Source: Protopterus annectens (Eukaryota; Chordata; Ceratodontiformes; Protopteridae). Taken from it: 64,000 nucleotides of DNA. The notes under the pieces were generated by a model that did no database searches, had not been told where the DNA came from, and saw only the letters and a program-made list of their open reading frames with translations. This document shows, one piece after another, positions 44,801 to 56,188 of the stretch. The position numbers were made by a program, and so were the translations under genes. The stretch spans positions 691,706,324 through 691,770,323 of the forward strand of contig NC_056750.1 in the NCBI RefSeq assembly GCF_019279795.1, read 5' to 3'. Each line of letters starts with the position of its first letter. Position 1 is the stretch's first letter.

Positions 44801-45804
44801 GGGATGAGGATAGTCAGAAATAACCTGGCTTCTTTGTAAACGAAGGCCTCTGAGTAGTAATAGTCTGAGTAGACTTCACAGGAGCAGCCTTTCCAGAAAC
44901 CTTTTTTACCTTTGGGAGGAGATTAAGACTGTCTACATAGAAAGCCAGGCTTAGAAGAATAATTTTTCTGAAATTGGGGACTTAAAAAAAAAACTCAGCA
45001 GCTGCAGAACCAAAGAGATTTTTTATGTCAAGAGGAGCATCCATCAATTTAGCCTTAACATCAGACAAAGCTTGAAGGTGAAGCCAAGAATAATGTTTTA
45101 ACACAGAACAACAGGCAGCAACTCTAGAAGAAGCATCAGCTGCATCATCACTACATTCAATAGAATGACGTGCCACGTGTGAAGAGAATCCCAAAAAAGA
45201 GAGGGCCACAACCCTTTCCTCATAATTAGGATGTTCAGAAGTAACCTGATAGGCCTAATAAAGAAGAGCTAAGACATAACTCATCATATGGGTCTGATAG
45301 TTAATACCCTGAAAGGTCAGGGTAGCAGCAGTATACACCTTTTTGCCCAGCCATTCCATGGTCCTGCTGTCCTTGTCAGAAGGAAGCAATTTAGTAGAAG
45401 GTAATAGTTTGGAAAATTTGTTAGAAGAGAGAGACAGCAGAGGGGTCAGCAAAAGAACATTTGAAAAAAGCTTACAATCATCAGGTACCTAATAAAACCT
45501 ATCAGTTTTTTTAGGGGCTTGAAGCTGGGGATCAGTAGCCTGAGATGCTGTTGAAAAAGTGACTAACAGAGCAGTAGGACAGTAGGGAATGCATGCAGAG
45601 GGTTTAAAAGACTATCTGGAGGAGTTCATAATACCTCTTCTGAATGTCAGAAACCTGGGTACAATCCCATGTAAAAAAATGTCATCATATGAGAGACAGT
45701 CTTACTAAACTAAAGTTTCTCAAAGGGAAAATGTGGACTAATGGAGTCCTGCTCCTCAGAACCATAGTCCAAAGGGGAATAGGACAAACCCAAAGTCATA
45801 TAGA

Positions 45805-45805
<1 letters not shown>
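41850..45805 (-). mobile_element. DIRS-type (tyrosine recombinase) retroelement fossil
   Basis: A relic of a DIRS element, kin of the LTR retroelements that integrates by a tyrosine recombinase. On the minus strand its parts lie in the usual order: gag-like region (about 45450-44980), reverse transcriptase and RNase H (about 44450-43500), then the recombinase region (about 42600-41880). Support comes from short blocks such as the recombinase words YYFDKTEIIRKS and KQTISLWI and the polymerase words SDAYLHTPIH and GLSTATRVFTKCL. It is clearly broken, with perhaps ten or more breaks, and looks moderately old. End repeats were not resolved, so both limits are approximate. Confidence 0.8.
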
Positions 45806-45888
<83 letters not shown>

Positions 45889-45895
45889 TATATAT
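45806..45895. repeat. (TA)n microsatellite
   Basis: About 42 TA units; adjoins the upper limit of the DIRS fossil. Confidence 0.98.
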
Positions 45896-46039
45896 CCTTA
45901 AGTCTACTTTCATGTTGTGGAAAAATAATGGAGAAAGTAATATTGTATAAGTTATTGTCAGAACTGGATAGGCTGAGACTTGAAATCATATATCATAAAT
46001 CATATATCAGTATCCATATTTTGAAAATAGATCTTTTAC

Positions 46040-47340
46040 CACCTGTAACATGATGTTCTATAACAACATAATAACAGCTATGAATGAAAAATTGTGCTGT
46101 GATGTAATTTATATAGATTTTACTTCAGCATTTGACAGGGTCATACACAAAACACTGATGAATAAATTAATACAGCTGGGTATTGATGAACTCTTGATAA
46201 GATAGATAGCTGCATGGCTTACAAATAGGACATGGTAAGTATCATACAGCAATTGGACAAGTGAAATCCTTGGTTACGATTCAGGGTGTCCCACAGGGCT
46301 CTGTCCTAGGCTTTTACTTGTTTAGATTGTATCTTTCAGACCTAACTATTTCCTCTGAGGTGTTCTACAGTCTATATGCAGATGACCTAAAATTGGGTAA
46401 ACTGATTACAGATAAGGCATGTCTGGAAAATAACTTGACTAAATTGACCATTTGAGCACAGGAGAATAATATGCTGATAACGCATCAAAATCTAAGCATA
46501 TGAGATTTGGGAGACGTAAATTGAAAGGTTAATATTTAATGCAGCACAGTGATTGAAATTGTAGACTCGTTTAAGGACCTCAGTATATGGGTAGATTCAG
46601 CTATGAGTTTTTCTAATCATATCAACAAATTGGTTAATGATAGTTATAGGACTATAGGTTATATAAAAAGATTTATAAAGTCTGTAAAATCAAAAGTGAT
46701 GGTCATTGTTTGTTAGTTACATTAGACCCAAACTTGAGTATGGAATAACAATATGGAAACCCTATAGGAAAACAACATGAGTAAACAGGAAAGAATACAG
46801 TGGGAATATACCAAGAGCATCCATGGATGTGAAAATTTAAGTTATTATGAAAGAGTAAAATATCTGAACTTGTACAGTGTCTCTTACAGATATCCAAGAG
46901 AAGATCTTATTCAACTGTATAGGACATTTAGAGACAGCTACCTCTGGAAATGTTTGGCGTTATCAAAAAGTACTAGAGAATCATCAGACAACCTATGTAG
47001 AAGATCCTATAGGAATGAGACGTGTACTAATTGGTTCTCTGACAGAGCAGCTGATGCATGGAACAGACTACCAAATTACATTAAAGCAAGTACTAGTTTA
47101 GATATTTTTAAGAACAGCCTGGACACATTATGGGAACAAGTATTTTGGTATATTGGCAAGCTAGAAGGGCATTAATGCCCGTGCTTGAAATATTTGTATG
47201 TATGTACATCCATACTTATGATGTATGATGTTCTTGAAAACCTAAGGCTTTGGTATACTGGCTAAATGTTGGGCTACTCTTGGCAGGGGATCTTTTTATT
47301 TATTTATTTGATTTTTATTTATTTTTTTGTTTTCTTTAGT
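46040..47340 (+). mobile_element. Jockey-group LINE fragment, different from the CR1 copies
   Basis: The plus strand reads DVIYIDFTSAFDRVIHKTLM (motif A), IAAWLTNRT, QGVPQGSVLG (motif B, with a frame change), LYADDLKLG (motif C, intact Asp pair) and, in a 132-codon open piece at 46777-47175, the C-terminus ERVKYLNLYSVSYRYPREDL, NWFSDRAADAWNRLPNYIK and FKNSLDTLW. This belongs to the CR1/Rex1/Daphne side of the LINE tree but differs clearly from the CR1 family at 49198. Its 3' end is probably in the T/A-rich stretch at 47290-47340. It is 5'-truncated and broken in several places. Confidence 0.7.
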
Positions 47341-47372
47341 GATATGGAAAGACATCTGCATCATCAATAAAA

Positions 47373-47637
47373 GGGTCTATATTATATTGACGAAAAATCA
47401 TAATGTCGAATGCACACATGAGCAGAAATGCATGAATTCGAAATCGCTCTTGTGAGGGCTGTGCCCCCTAACCTCCCACTAAATATATATTCTAACTCCG
47501 AGATCGGACGACAGGAAAGGCAAATATTACGATCCTCACTGTACTGCGATCCAAAAAAATAAATATCGAGTTGCTGAATTTCCGCTCATGTCAGCATTCG
47601 ACGTATTGATCTTTCGTTAATCTAAAGTAGACCCCAA
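47373..47637. mobile_element. Non-autonomous DNA transposon (MITE), about 265 bp
   Basis: The ends are imperfect inverted repeats of about 40 bp: GGGTCTATATTATATTGACG... with AATGTCGAATGC on the left, and GCATTCGACGTATTGATC...CTTTAGA-type words to AGACCC on the right. I could not define a clean target duplication. The inside has the words AGATCGGACGACAGG and CTGTACTGCGATCC, richer in CpG than the surroundings. Confidence 0.65.
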
Positions 47638-47669
47638 TTAAACACCATTAAAAGTTGATTCATTAGTGA

Positions 47670-48415
47670 TGGATCTGTAATCATGTAGATAGTAACCTAG
47701 TCTTTGACCAACATATGTCCATGGTAGTAAGACAATCCTTCTATGTTGCTCAGCTTATAAGCAAGAGCATGACATCTAAGTCCACAGAGGTCATCATACC
47801 ACTGTACTTTGCCCTCTTAAGACCCATCATAGAGTATAATGCCCCCTTCAGTATGTACCTGACCTGGCACATGCAGTAAATGAAAGATCCACAAAGGTTT
47901 CTTACAAAATGAATACAGGGTGTAAACACAGTGTCCTATACTGATCATTTCAAAGCCCTGTCTCTTTATTTGTTATTATACAAACTTCTGAGAGGTGATC
48001 TTTGCCTTGCATACAAGCCATCCTGGGTCCGGTTTTGATCAACCTTTTGCAGATCTGCAAAACAAATAGCATCAGAACTACTAGATTAAAAGACTAACAT
48101 TTTGTTTGAGACATAAATAGGACATGTTGGAGAGACGTATATGTTTTTTAGAGAATTCCCATTGTCTGGAACAGGCTCCACATTCATGTGAAGCAGAGTT
48201 CCTCCCTATCCCTATTTAAGCGCAACTTGGACCAATAGATGAATCATCAGAAATTCAACCCTGGTCTAGCACCTATGTTAGTGATGGACAGATGCAGGAA
48301 GTAAATCACCCTTATATAAATCAAATTTGTGGGCCGCATTTAGGTCGCATAGCTAAGTTTATAAGGGCCCTAGTGGTCATCAGCCTAGTATACATCTTAA
48401 GAACCTATGAACAGA
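47670..48415 (+). mobile_element. CR1 LINE fragment E (3' end)
   Basis: The plus strand reads DSNLVFDQHMSMVVRQSFYV, STEVIIPLYFALLRPIIEYN and APFSMYLTWHMQ, aligning with the end of the CR1 ORF2 at 49320-50453, then decays. It ends at CATCTTAAGAACCTATGAAC, a CTATGAAC-type CR1 end. Confidence 0.8.
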
Positions 48416-48619
48416 TACAGTTTGAGATTGGATGGAATGGTCAGCACAGTGGAGTGATTTCTAATTTAACATGCTGAGAATGAAAACAGTTTCATTTATG
48501 CACAGCTTGGCCTTGTTTATGAAAATACAAAACTTAGTCTCTTTCTAGTAAGAGTTCTTTATCTGAGTGATAAGACTGAATTTGACCTAGAAGAGAGTCA
48601 TTCCCAGGATAATTCTGGA

Positions 48620-48702
48620 GTGTTTCTCCCCGGGCCTCCGCTGAAAACAGGATCTGTGGAACCTAGTCGGACTTTCCCGGTCAACAAATGATAAAAAAAA
48701 AA
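48620..48702 (+). mobile_element. L2 LINE 3' tail
   Basis: TTTCTCCCCGGGCCTCCGCT, GAAAACAGGATC, AGTCGGACTTTCCCGGTCAA and a poly-A. This is the least decayed of the tail copies. Confidence 0.8.
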
Positions 48703-49197
48703 AAAAAATAATGTAAGGCTAAACACATATGAAACACTATTGCAATGAATGCCACAAAAATGGCAAAAAAAAAAAAAAAAAAAAAGAAAAACAACTACTT
48801 ACTGAATTCAGCAAATCAAATTCAAACAAAATGTAAGCTTGTGTCAAAATTAACCACTAGTATAAACACAAGAAGAACACAAATGCAAAAGTACAGATAA
48901 ACTCAGATCCACATAGCAACAGAAGTTAGCATATTGTACAGGCAGGTCACTAAATAGAGCTTAAATCTTTAGTTTTACAGCACTACCATACTCCTATGAA
49001 TTATTGCCTTTCATTACCACTTTGGGGTGAAACTCAAGCAGTTTATAATTTATTATTACGGTACATATGGGAGTTGTTTCTTCTTGAGATAAACAAGTGC
49101 TTAAATGAGACAAAATTGAGCAATTTTTGAGAAAGGTAGTTTTCTGTGAATTTTCTGAGGTAGAAGGACATATACTTGGTTTTATGTATGAATACAT
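48703..49197. other. No recognised gene
   Basis: Two A runs (48690 and 48766) and AT-rich sequence. Confidence 0.4.
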
Positions 49198-49319
49198 AGG
49201 TTCATAGGGTCATAGGTTCATACTAGGCTATCTGCCCTAGGGCATTTATAAGCCTAGCCAGAATGTGTTTGGCTTTCGCCACCCATTTTAAATTTATTTT
49301 GCTATGCCCTTTTTCGAGG

Positions 49320-50453
49320 TTAGTATACTGTGCCTCTGTCTAACAGTGACACAGAAGTGATACCCAGGGTAAACCTACTATCTCCCATCCACTCATCAAG
49401 ATTCCTCTTGAAGAGAGTCAATGAGGGACTCTGCCTAACCTGGACTGGGATTTTATTCCAGAGTGAAGGGAGCATCTGGGTTATGAATCTGTCCCTCCAG
49501 CATGTCCTATTTATTTCAGTGCTGAGGTTCAAGTCTCTCGAGCGCGTAGCTCGATGGGATTTGGATTTTCTGAGGTGCAGCATGTCCATTAATTCCGGGT
49601 TGGACATGGCTTTATACATCAGGCACAGATCGCCTCTGAACAGGTAGTATGCCACTGAGTAGAGCTGGAGTTTCTTTAACCGGTCAGCATATGGCATCTG
49701 TTTGAGCCCTTTGATCCTCTTGGTGAGGTATTTTTGGGGTCTTTCCAGTTGCTGCAGGTGTCTGGTAAGGTACATCCCAAAAGGGGCATTGTACTCAATT
49801 ATGGGCCTGATGAGGGATGAGTAAAGAGGCACGATGACCTCCCCTGATCTAGATGTGAATCCCTTCATGATTAGGTGGGCTATATAAAATGTTTTTCTAA
49901 CCACTTTGGCCACGTTGTTGTCAAATGAGAGATTGCTATCAACTTGGGTCCCCAGGTCCCTAATTACTTCTTCTGTACTTAATGGATTACCACCTATGTG
50001 GTAATTTGTGGGCACTTTGTTTTTGCCAAAGGGGATGACTATACACTTTTTGGCATTTAGCTTGAGGCCATGGCTCTGGCACCAGTTGTCTGTTTCTATG
50101 AGGACCTTTTGGAGGATGCTTGTGTCGGCTGGAGAGTCAATTATGGTGCCCAGTTTGCAGTCATCTGCGAACTTGGTCAGCCACAGTCCTTCCATGTTGG
50201 CCTGTACCTCTGAGAAATATATACCGAACAAGAGAGGTCCCAGGACTGAGCCTTGTGGGACACCACTTGTAACTGGTTTGAAGTCTGACATGGCTCCAGC
50301 AATTCTAACCATGTGGGTTCTGTCCTTGAGCCAGTTTGCAATCCATCTAGTGACATAGGGGTTTATATTTAAGCTGGTGAGCTTATCTATAATGCCCGAG
50401 TGGGGTATTGTATCGAAGGCTTTTGCGAGGTCCAGGTAGGCTGTGTGGACCAC
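49320..50453 (-). pseudogene. CR1 ORF2 reverse transcriptase, palm to C-terminus
   Basis: A 377-codon frame with no internal stop. Motif A is AYLDLAKAFDTIPH (catalytic Asp), motif B is SGVPQGSVLGPLLFGIYF, motif C is KFADDCKLG (both Asp present), followed by LKLNAKKCIVIPFG, VIRDLGTQVDSNLSF, VIVPLYSSLIRPIIEY and the C-terminal WNKIPVQVRQSPSL. All visible catalytic residues are kept. The upstream fingers (GNYRPISLTSLVCKAMERII, DPTQFGFVKGRSCLLNLV) lie in another frame at 50818-50387; the frame change is at about 50450, where KAIDEG is shared by both. The enzyme would copy CR1 RNA at a nicked target. As a whole the ORF has about three frame breaks, so it is inactive but young. Confidence 0.9.
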
Positions 50454-50853
50454 CTTCCCTCGTCAATGGCCTTGGTGACTGTTTCAAAGAAATCAACCAG
50501 GTTTAAGAGGCAGGATCTGCCCTTAACAAAGCCGAACTGGGTAGGATCCAGTGTTTGTAGGTCCCCAATATCTTTATTTATGAGGTCCATGATGATCCTT
50601 TCCATAGCTTTGCAGACCAAGCTAGTCAGGCTTATGGGGCGATAGTTTCCAGGATCCATTGAGGCACCACCTTTATGGAGAGGGACCACTGTTGCTGTAC
50701 GCCACTGTTTGGGCACATATCCTGTAGTAAGGCTGAGATTGAACAGTAGTTTTATGTTTGGGTTTAGCTCTTCTTGGAGTTCATGTAGGACGCAGCCCGG
50801 GACACCATCTGGTCTCATTGATGCTATGTTTTTTGCTTTGGAGAGGGTGGCTC

Positions 50854-51743
50854 TTACCTGAGCATCTGAGATGTCAGGGGGGCAGCACTCTGCTGGGATA
50901 GATATTTGCCCTTTTGGTGGGGAGGGGGGGAGAAGTTTGCGCTGAACCTGTCAGCTAGGATGTTGGCAATGTCTGTGGGTTTGGTGTATTTTTTGACATT
51001 TTGGACTAATTCTGAGCATATCTGGGAATTACCACCCAGGTTCCTAACATAACTAAAGAAAGCCTTGTGATTATCCTTAATGTCCTGTGCAATTTTTCTC
51101 TCGAAGCTGGCCTTGGACAATTTTATGTGTGCCCGTAGTTTTTTGCTAATACTGATCAGTGATGCCTTCCCTTTTTGGGATTTTGCTCTATCATTTAGTA
51201 GCTTCCTCCTTCTATTGTATAGTTTGTTTATGGCTGGGGTCCACCAGACAGGATGTCTGCCTTTGGAGGATTGGGTCTTGGTTTTATTTGGGATCGCATG
51301 ATCCATGTATTCCTGAAGGTGTTCATAGAATGCGTTTATAAAGGATTCTGCGGTCTGGGCCGTATTTTCCACAGGCCCGGGGGCTTTGAAGGATTCCACC
51401 TCAGTATTGAGGAGTGTGAAATTTGCTTTAGAGAAGTTTTTCACTGTGGTTTTCTGGGCAGGGGGTGGGGTCGGGATGTGAATATCCAGTGAGATTAGTT
51501 TATGGTCTGATCTTACCAGTGAGGGATACACTTCTGGTCTCAGCATAGAGTCCCCATGTTGGTGATGATCAGGTCCAGTATGTTTTCCCCTCTTGTGGGA
51601 GTGGTAACAAGTTGTTCCATAGCATTTGAGTTTATAAATTCTAAGAACCTTTCGGATAGGTTGTTGGAGCTAGAGTAGTGCTCCCAGTCTATGTTTGGGT
51701 AGTTGAAGTCGCCCAATATAATGGTGTTTGGAGAGACCTTCAT
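50854..51743 (-). pseudogene. CR1 ORF2 endonuclease C-terminus and linker
   Basis: 51743-51540 reads IILGDFNYPNIDW (the GDFN motif of APE endonucleases) and TTPTRGENILDLIIT. 51546-50854 continues, after a frame change at about 51545, with SLVRSDHKLISLDIHI (SDH motif), the linker, and KAFFSYVRNLGGNSQICSEL before the polymerase. The catalytic Asp, Asn and His of these motifs are present. The earlier endonuclease motifs are lost with the 5' truncation at about 51770. Confidence 0.85.
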
Positions 51744-51770
51744 ATTTTCCAGTGTTCTCAGGAATGCCGA

Positions 51771-52289
51771 CAGTTATGGTTAGAGCAATAAGTTAAACAT
51801 GCAGATATAATTAAAATACAAATGGCAAACAAACAACAACAACAAAAATGATTGCAGTATGTTTCGATTTCAAAAATCTATGTTAAGAATAACAGACATT
51901 GAAAGAAAGGACAATTTTTCACAAGATATAACTCATCCACATTCAGAGTTTCTGATTATTGTTTTTAGTGTACCTTTCTACAGAGCCACTCAAAATCACA
52001 ACATATGGGATTTCTGATATGGCAAATTGCTAGCAAGATGTCTTAATCTACATAAACACCTCAATTCAGAGTTGCAGACATTTTATTTTTCTTACTCCTG
52101 TAGTGTGCTGCATGGATGCTGATTGTCAGCTTTGGTGTTGCAGTAGGAATGACCTGTCTAGAATACAGAAGAGGAAATATTTTGATTTTATTTATAAGGA
52201 AATGAGATTATGGAGTATTATAATGTTTATTTTTCGGAAAATGCTCTGGAATACAACATGTGTGTAGGTTGCTAGAGGTGTGACATTTC
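51771..52289. other. No recognised gene
   Basis: AT-rich flank between the CR1 copy and the ARHGAP19 retrocopy. Confidence 0.4.
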
Positions 52290-53180
52290 ACACCACTTGG
52301 GTGTTAATGAGTTAATGTACATGCAGGAAGGTTCCGCATTTAAAGCCTGTGGATATAACATGCACACAACCCCAAGGGACACCATCTGTAACATTGTCAT
52401 TAGCAATGAATCCTTTCTTCGGAGCCAGCCAGTTATTTTCAATCCAGATTTCTTTGTGAAAAAGTTGAAACATGAAAAGCCCGATGTATTTATGAAATTG
52501 GTTGTCAGCAACATTACATGGTTAATTGATCTGCCTGGGAATGAGTTTGCAGAGCTGATAGGCGAAGAAGACCCAAAACAGTCTGTTTCTTCATATTCAA
52601 CTGTGTTCTTTCGCACCTTTAGCTTTTTAAAATGTAAAGAAAAAGGAGTAATATTTGGAACACCATTGACAGAAGAAGGCATTGCTCAGATTTATCAGCT
52701 GACTGAGTATCTTCATAAAAATCTGCATTTGGAGGGACTATTCCGAGTTCCTGGAAACAGCATCAGACAACAGATTCTGAAAATGCCCTTAACAATGGGC
52801 TTGATGTAGATTTGGATGCTGGTGACTTTCACCCAAATGACGTAGCAACAGTACTCAAGACATTTCTGGGGGAGTTACCAGAGCCATTGTTAATGCATAA
52901 ACATTATCACGTCCATCTCAAAATTACTGATCTGAAGAAATTTGATGATAAAGGGAACAAGACAAACACACCTGACAAGGAGTGCCAGATGGAGGCTCTG
53001 CAGCTGCTCTTCCTGCTACTTCCACCACCCAATCGCAACTTCTTGAAACTTCTGCTGGACCTCCTGTATCACACGGCCAAGCAATGGGACAAGAATAAGA
53101 TGTCTGCTCACAACCTGGCTCTTATGTTTGCTCTACACATTTTGTGGCCCAAAAATGTAAGGAAGGATTGCTGTATTCTT
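52290..53180 (+). pseudogene. ARHGAP19: ARHGAP19-like processed retrocopy, truncated
   Basis: The translation matches vertebrate ARHGAP19, a Rho GTPase-activating protein, as I recall it: SNESFLRSQPVIFNPDFFVKKL, VVSNITWLIDLPG, GVIFGTPLTEEGIAQIYQLTEYLHKN (shown here in pieces), GLFRVPGNSIRQQIL with the arginine finger, FLGELPEPLL, and NKMSAHNLALMFALHILWPKN. About 250 residues run on without any intron, while the parent gene is split into many exons, so this is a retrocopy. One frameshift lies at about 52780-52790 (after RQQIL); before it the frame ends at 52809 and the rest resumes at 52806. Past WPKN the sequence reads GTAAGG (53157), a splice donor consensus, and similarity stops. No clear poly-A follows. 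It lacks the C-terminal half of ARHGAP19. Confidence 0.85.
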
Positions 53181-54429
53181 AATTAAAAGTTGCATTGTAC
53201 ATCTATATTCTCTTGTATTGTTTTCAAAGTTGTAGGCTGAAAACAATGCTATGTGCAAATGGTTTCACATGCACGTTCCAAGTTTGTTGATTCTGTGCAA
53301 GGGTGGATATTTTTTTTTTACTTTTGTTTGTTATCCAAAGCAGCATTTGTGCCATTGCTTACAGTATTTCTGAAGAAAGGTAAAGAAGATGTTTCTAGAC
53401 TTATTTTTCTGCTGTACTCACCTCTGGTGAGTCTACTTCCTTCTCAGGTTTCCCCTCTCTCCTTTTTTCCCACTCCACTAGTCTCTCCTACCTAATATTT
53501 CTCTACCCTATCCATCTTCCTCTATCAAACCCCTCCCCGCCAGCTACCTTTCCCACATAGCTTACTTCTTCCTGCTTTGGACTGTGGCACCATTTCTAAA
53601 ATCCTGTACCAAGCGTCCACAGCTGTCCTGTGCCGGTCCCACGGTTCTGGGCTGCTAGACTCGCATCCCGGTAAGTCCATTTCAGTGTATCTGTGTGTTA
53701 ATGTAAGCTGCTTAGGTAGCTACTATGCTACTATACAGGGATCTAGCCTGAGATGTGCGTTAATAGCATTGTTTGTCTGTGTATCTTGTGATGGTTGTGC
53801 TATACCTGTGGTAAACATGTGTTTTGGCTCCTGTAACTTCCGCTCAGTACTTGCAAGAGTGAGGCTCCTGATTTGATTCCCGCCACAGCTGTTAAATAAT
53901 CTGGGCAAAGAGGACTCGTTCTAGGGCCGCTGCTTGCTTACTCACCTCAGAAACCAACTCAAGTGCGGTGTTAAAAGGACGCCAGATAAAGTCTAAACCG
54001 AATGCCTGCTTACCTCATAAGGTGCGCTAACATTCTACTTTATGCCTAACTGCCTAATAACAGGCTCAGCAACTAAGTCTCTCCTTCCTCTTTGTTTATG
54101 GCTTTAAGGGGAATCTCACAGCTCATTTAATGTGCTGGACATTTTCTGAACACCACATTCCCACTGCTAATCTGTTTTTGCCCACAATAGTGTAGTGTAA
54201 ACATATTTCTTGTGATTTCTGTTTCAGCTCCCCATAGTTTAAAGTGTTTTATGGCTCTGCAGCTGTAAATCGCTTTTGGAACGGGTCAGACGCCTTCCTC
54301 GTGAGCTACTGCTGCATCATAATAATAATGTTGAACGGGAGTTGTATGCTGGCTTTGTCTGCTGACTTATGTCTGGAAACCCACTCTAAATTATGCTTTA
54401 TTAGAGGACACTAAAAAATATGTAAATTG
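53181..54429. other. No recognised gene
   Basis: Pyrimidine-rich at 53400-53570, then mixed sequence. If the retrocopy came from an incompletely spliced RNA, the first part could be ARHGAP19 intron sequence. Confidence 0.4.
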
Positions 54430-54920
54430 AATGAAACCCACTCTAAATGATGTTGTACTAAAAGCACTCTATGTAAAATGTATAACTGGAAGCCTGTTTA
54501 TTGTTAATGTGGAATTAAGCTCCCACTACGAGCTTCAAAGCTCTATTATCGGCTTAGCTGATATTCTCCCTCAGTTTGTGTATAAAAGAATTACTCTTAG
54601 ACCTAGATATTCTTCTGCATATGTTGTTGTATTAACTTGAAATTCTAGGTTGTGTCTGTGTTTTTACTATGTCCAGATAACCACTCTAAATGATTTTGCT
54701 AACAGAAAGCTAACTAAATTTGATTTGTATAATTGATTGCCTGCTTTTTCTTAAGGTAGACATAAGGCCCTACTGCGAGTGTTACAGCTCAGTTATCAGC
54801 TTAGCTAATTGTCCCCCTTTGTTTTGAGTTTATAAGGTGTACACTGTGTCCTAGATATTGTTCTGCATATTATATTGTAATAACTAGAATATTAGGTAGT
54901 GATTGTGATACTTTCTCCTT
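54430..54920. repeat. Tandem duplication, about 245-bp unit
   Basis: CCACTCTAAATGAT at 54440 and 54681, GCTCAGTTATCAGCTTAGCT-like words (54545, 54787), CCTAGATATT with TTCTGCATAT (54602, 54851) and a closing TTCTAGGT/TATTAGGT mark two units that differ at roughly a quarter to a third of positions. An earlier CCACTCTAAATTATG at 54382 suggests a third partial unit. Confidence 0.8.
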
Positions 54921-56188
54921 GCTCGTCGATAAATGTAGTTTTACATTACTGCTGTGTGACTCTCTCCTGCCAAAGGAATAGGGTCTCTGATACAAAGCTG
55001 AGGTAAATGTGAATGTTGTCTTTAAGTATTGCAACCCATACTGCTTAAACTGTACTACTTCTAGCCTTTACGTGCTTCTTTATACTAATACTCCCCTTAA
55101 GGAATCTCTCCCTCTACTGCCTAGCTCTAGCCACATCTAACTCCATCCCCTTTCTACTTTTGTGCTTCCTAACACCATCTTTTTCTCTGTATATATCACT
55201 CCCTATCTGGCTTCCTCTGTCCCTCCCCTTTCCATCTATCTACAACTTTACCTAACCAAGTGTTGTCTCTCTCTCTTTCACAGTAATCCGTCCTGGTTGT
55301 TCCCTCCCTGCCTCAAAGCAAAAAGAAATACTCCAGCCACCATCTGAAGGCACCCTAAGTCTGCCAGCTGCCAGCCTGTCTGGTAATCAGAACACTAGTG
55401 CTGAAAAGTCCCCCCCCAATAGGATTGTATTAAATGTATGTTCCTCACTACAAATTATACATTGCCTTGTTCTAATATCTATTGTGCTAGTCTGGCCTCC
55501 CATGCATGCATTCTAGCAGCCTATCATAAACCATATGTTCTCACCTCCTCCTGTTTTCCATAACTAAGACTATATTTACACCCCAAACAGGTTTAGACTC
55601 TCCTTGCTACTTGCTTCCTCCCTCTACCACTAAGTAGCAGCATCAACCTAAGTAAACCCCACTTGTACACGTTATTCCTGATAAGTTAATTTTCTACTAA
55701 AAAGACTGTTGAATTCATCATTCTGCAACTGTATATATCCTTTCCCTTCATGCTAAACCTCCCTTAGTAAAGGTCAGCCTGTACTACCTCTCCTTAAACT
55801 TCAGAACAAACCCTCTTTTTACACCCATTTAACTGTTTTTTACTGATACTTTTTTTCTGTACTCACCTCTTCTGATCCATCCCGTTCCGTTCACCTTTCG
55901 GGCTCACTCCTCTCCCCTACCCTGCCCCCAATTTCCACCCGCCCCCAGCACTCCTACCTTTATTCCTTCTTGACCCCACCCCCGACCTATTCACCCAATA
56001 GCTGCTTCCCCCACCAATTCCCTCCCTTCTACTTCCCTTTCATACTCTTCCATCTGCACACCACCCATATAATTACATACCCCTCCTCTTTTTTTTATTT
56101 CTATATTACTCCCACACTAAGATCCTGTTAAAACCTTCAGTACTTTTTTATACCTCCCATCCTATTCAACCTTCTCCTTTCCATACTC
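54921..56188. other. Pyrimidine-rich stretch upstream of the L2 LINE
   Basis: C- and T-rich, poor in G. It may be the 5' untranslated region of the L2 LINE that follows, but I see no protein. Confidence 0.4.

Larger units (their letters stand above)
49198..51770 (-). mobile_element. CR1 LINE copy F, nearly complete ORF2
   Basis: Minus-strand order: endonuclease C-terminal half (51743-51540), linker (51546-50854), polymerase fingers (50818-50387), palm, thumb and C-terminus (50453-49320), then a 120-bp 3' end closing in CTATGAAC-type octamers at 49198-49225. ORF1 and the endonuclease start are missing, the common 5' truncation. It is the reference in this window for the other CR1 pieces. Confidence 0.92.

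Noticed and set aside
42257-45452. Many medium-length frames on both strands that look like a gene cluster
   Set aside because: The minus-strand frames are parts of one DIRS fossil, and the plus-strand frames are their shadows.
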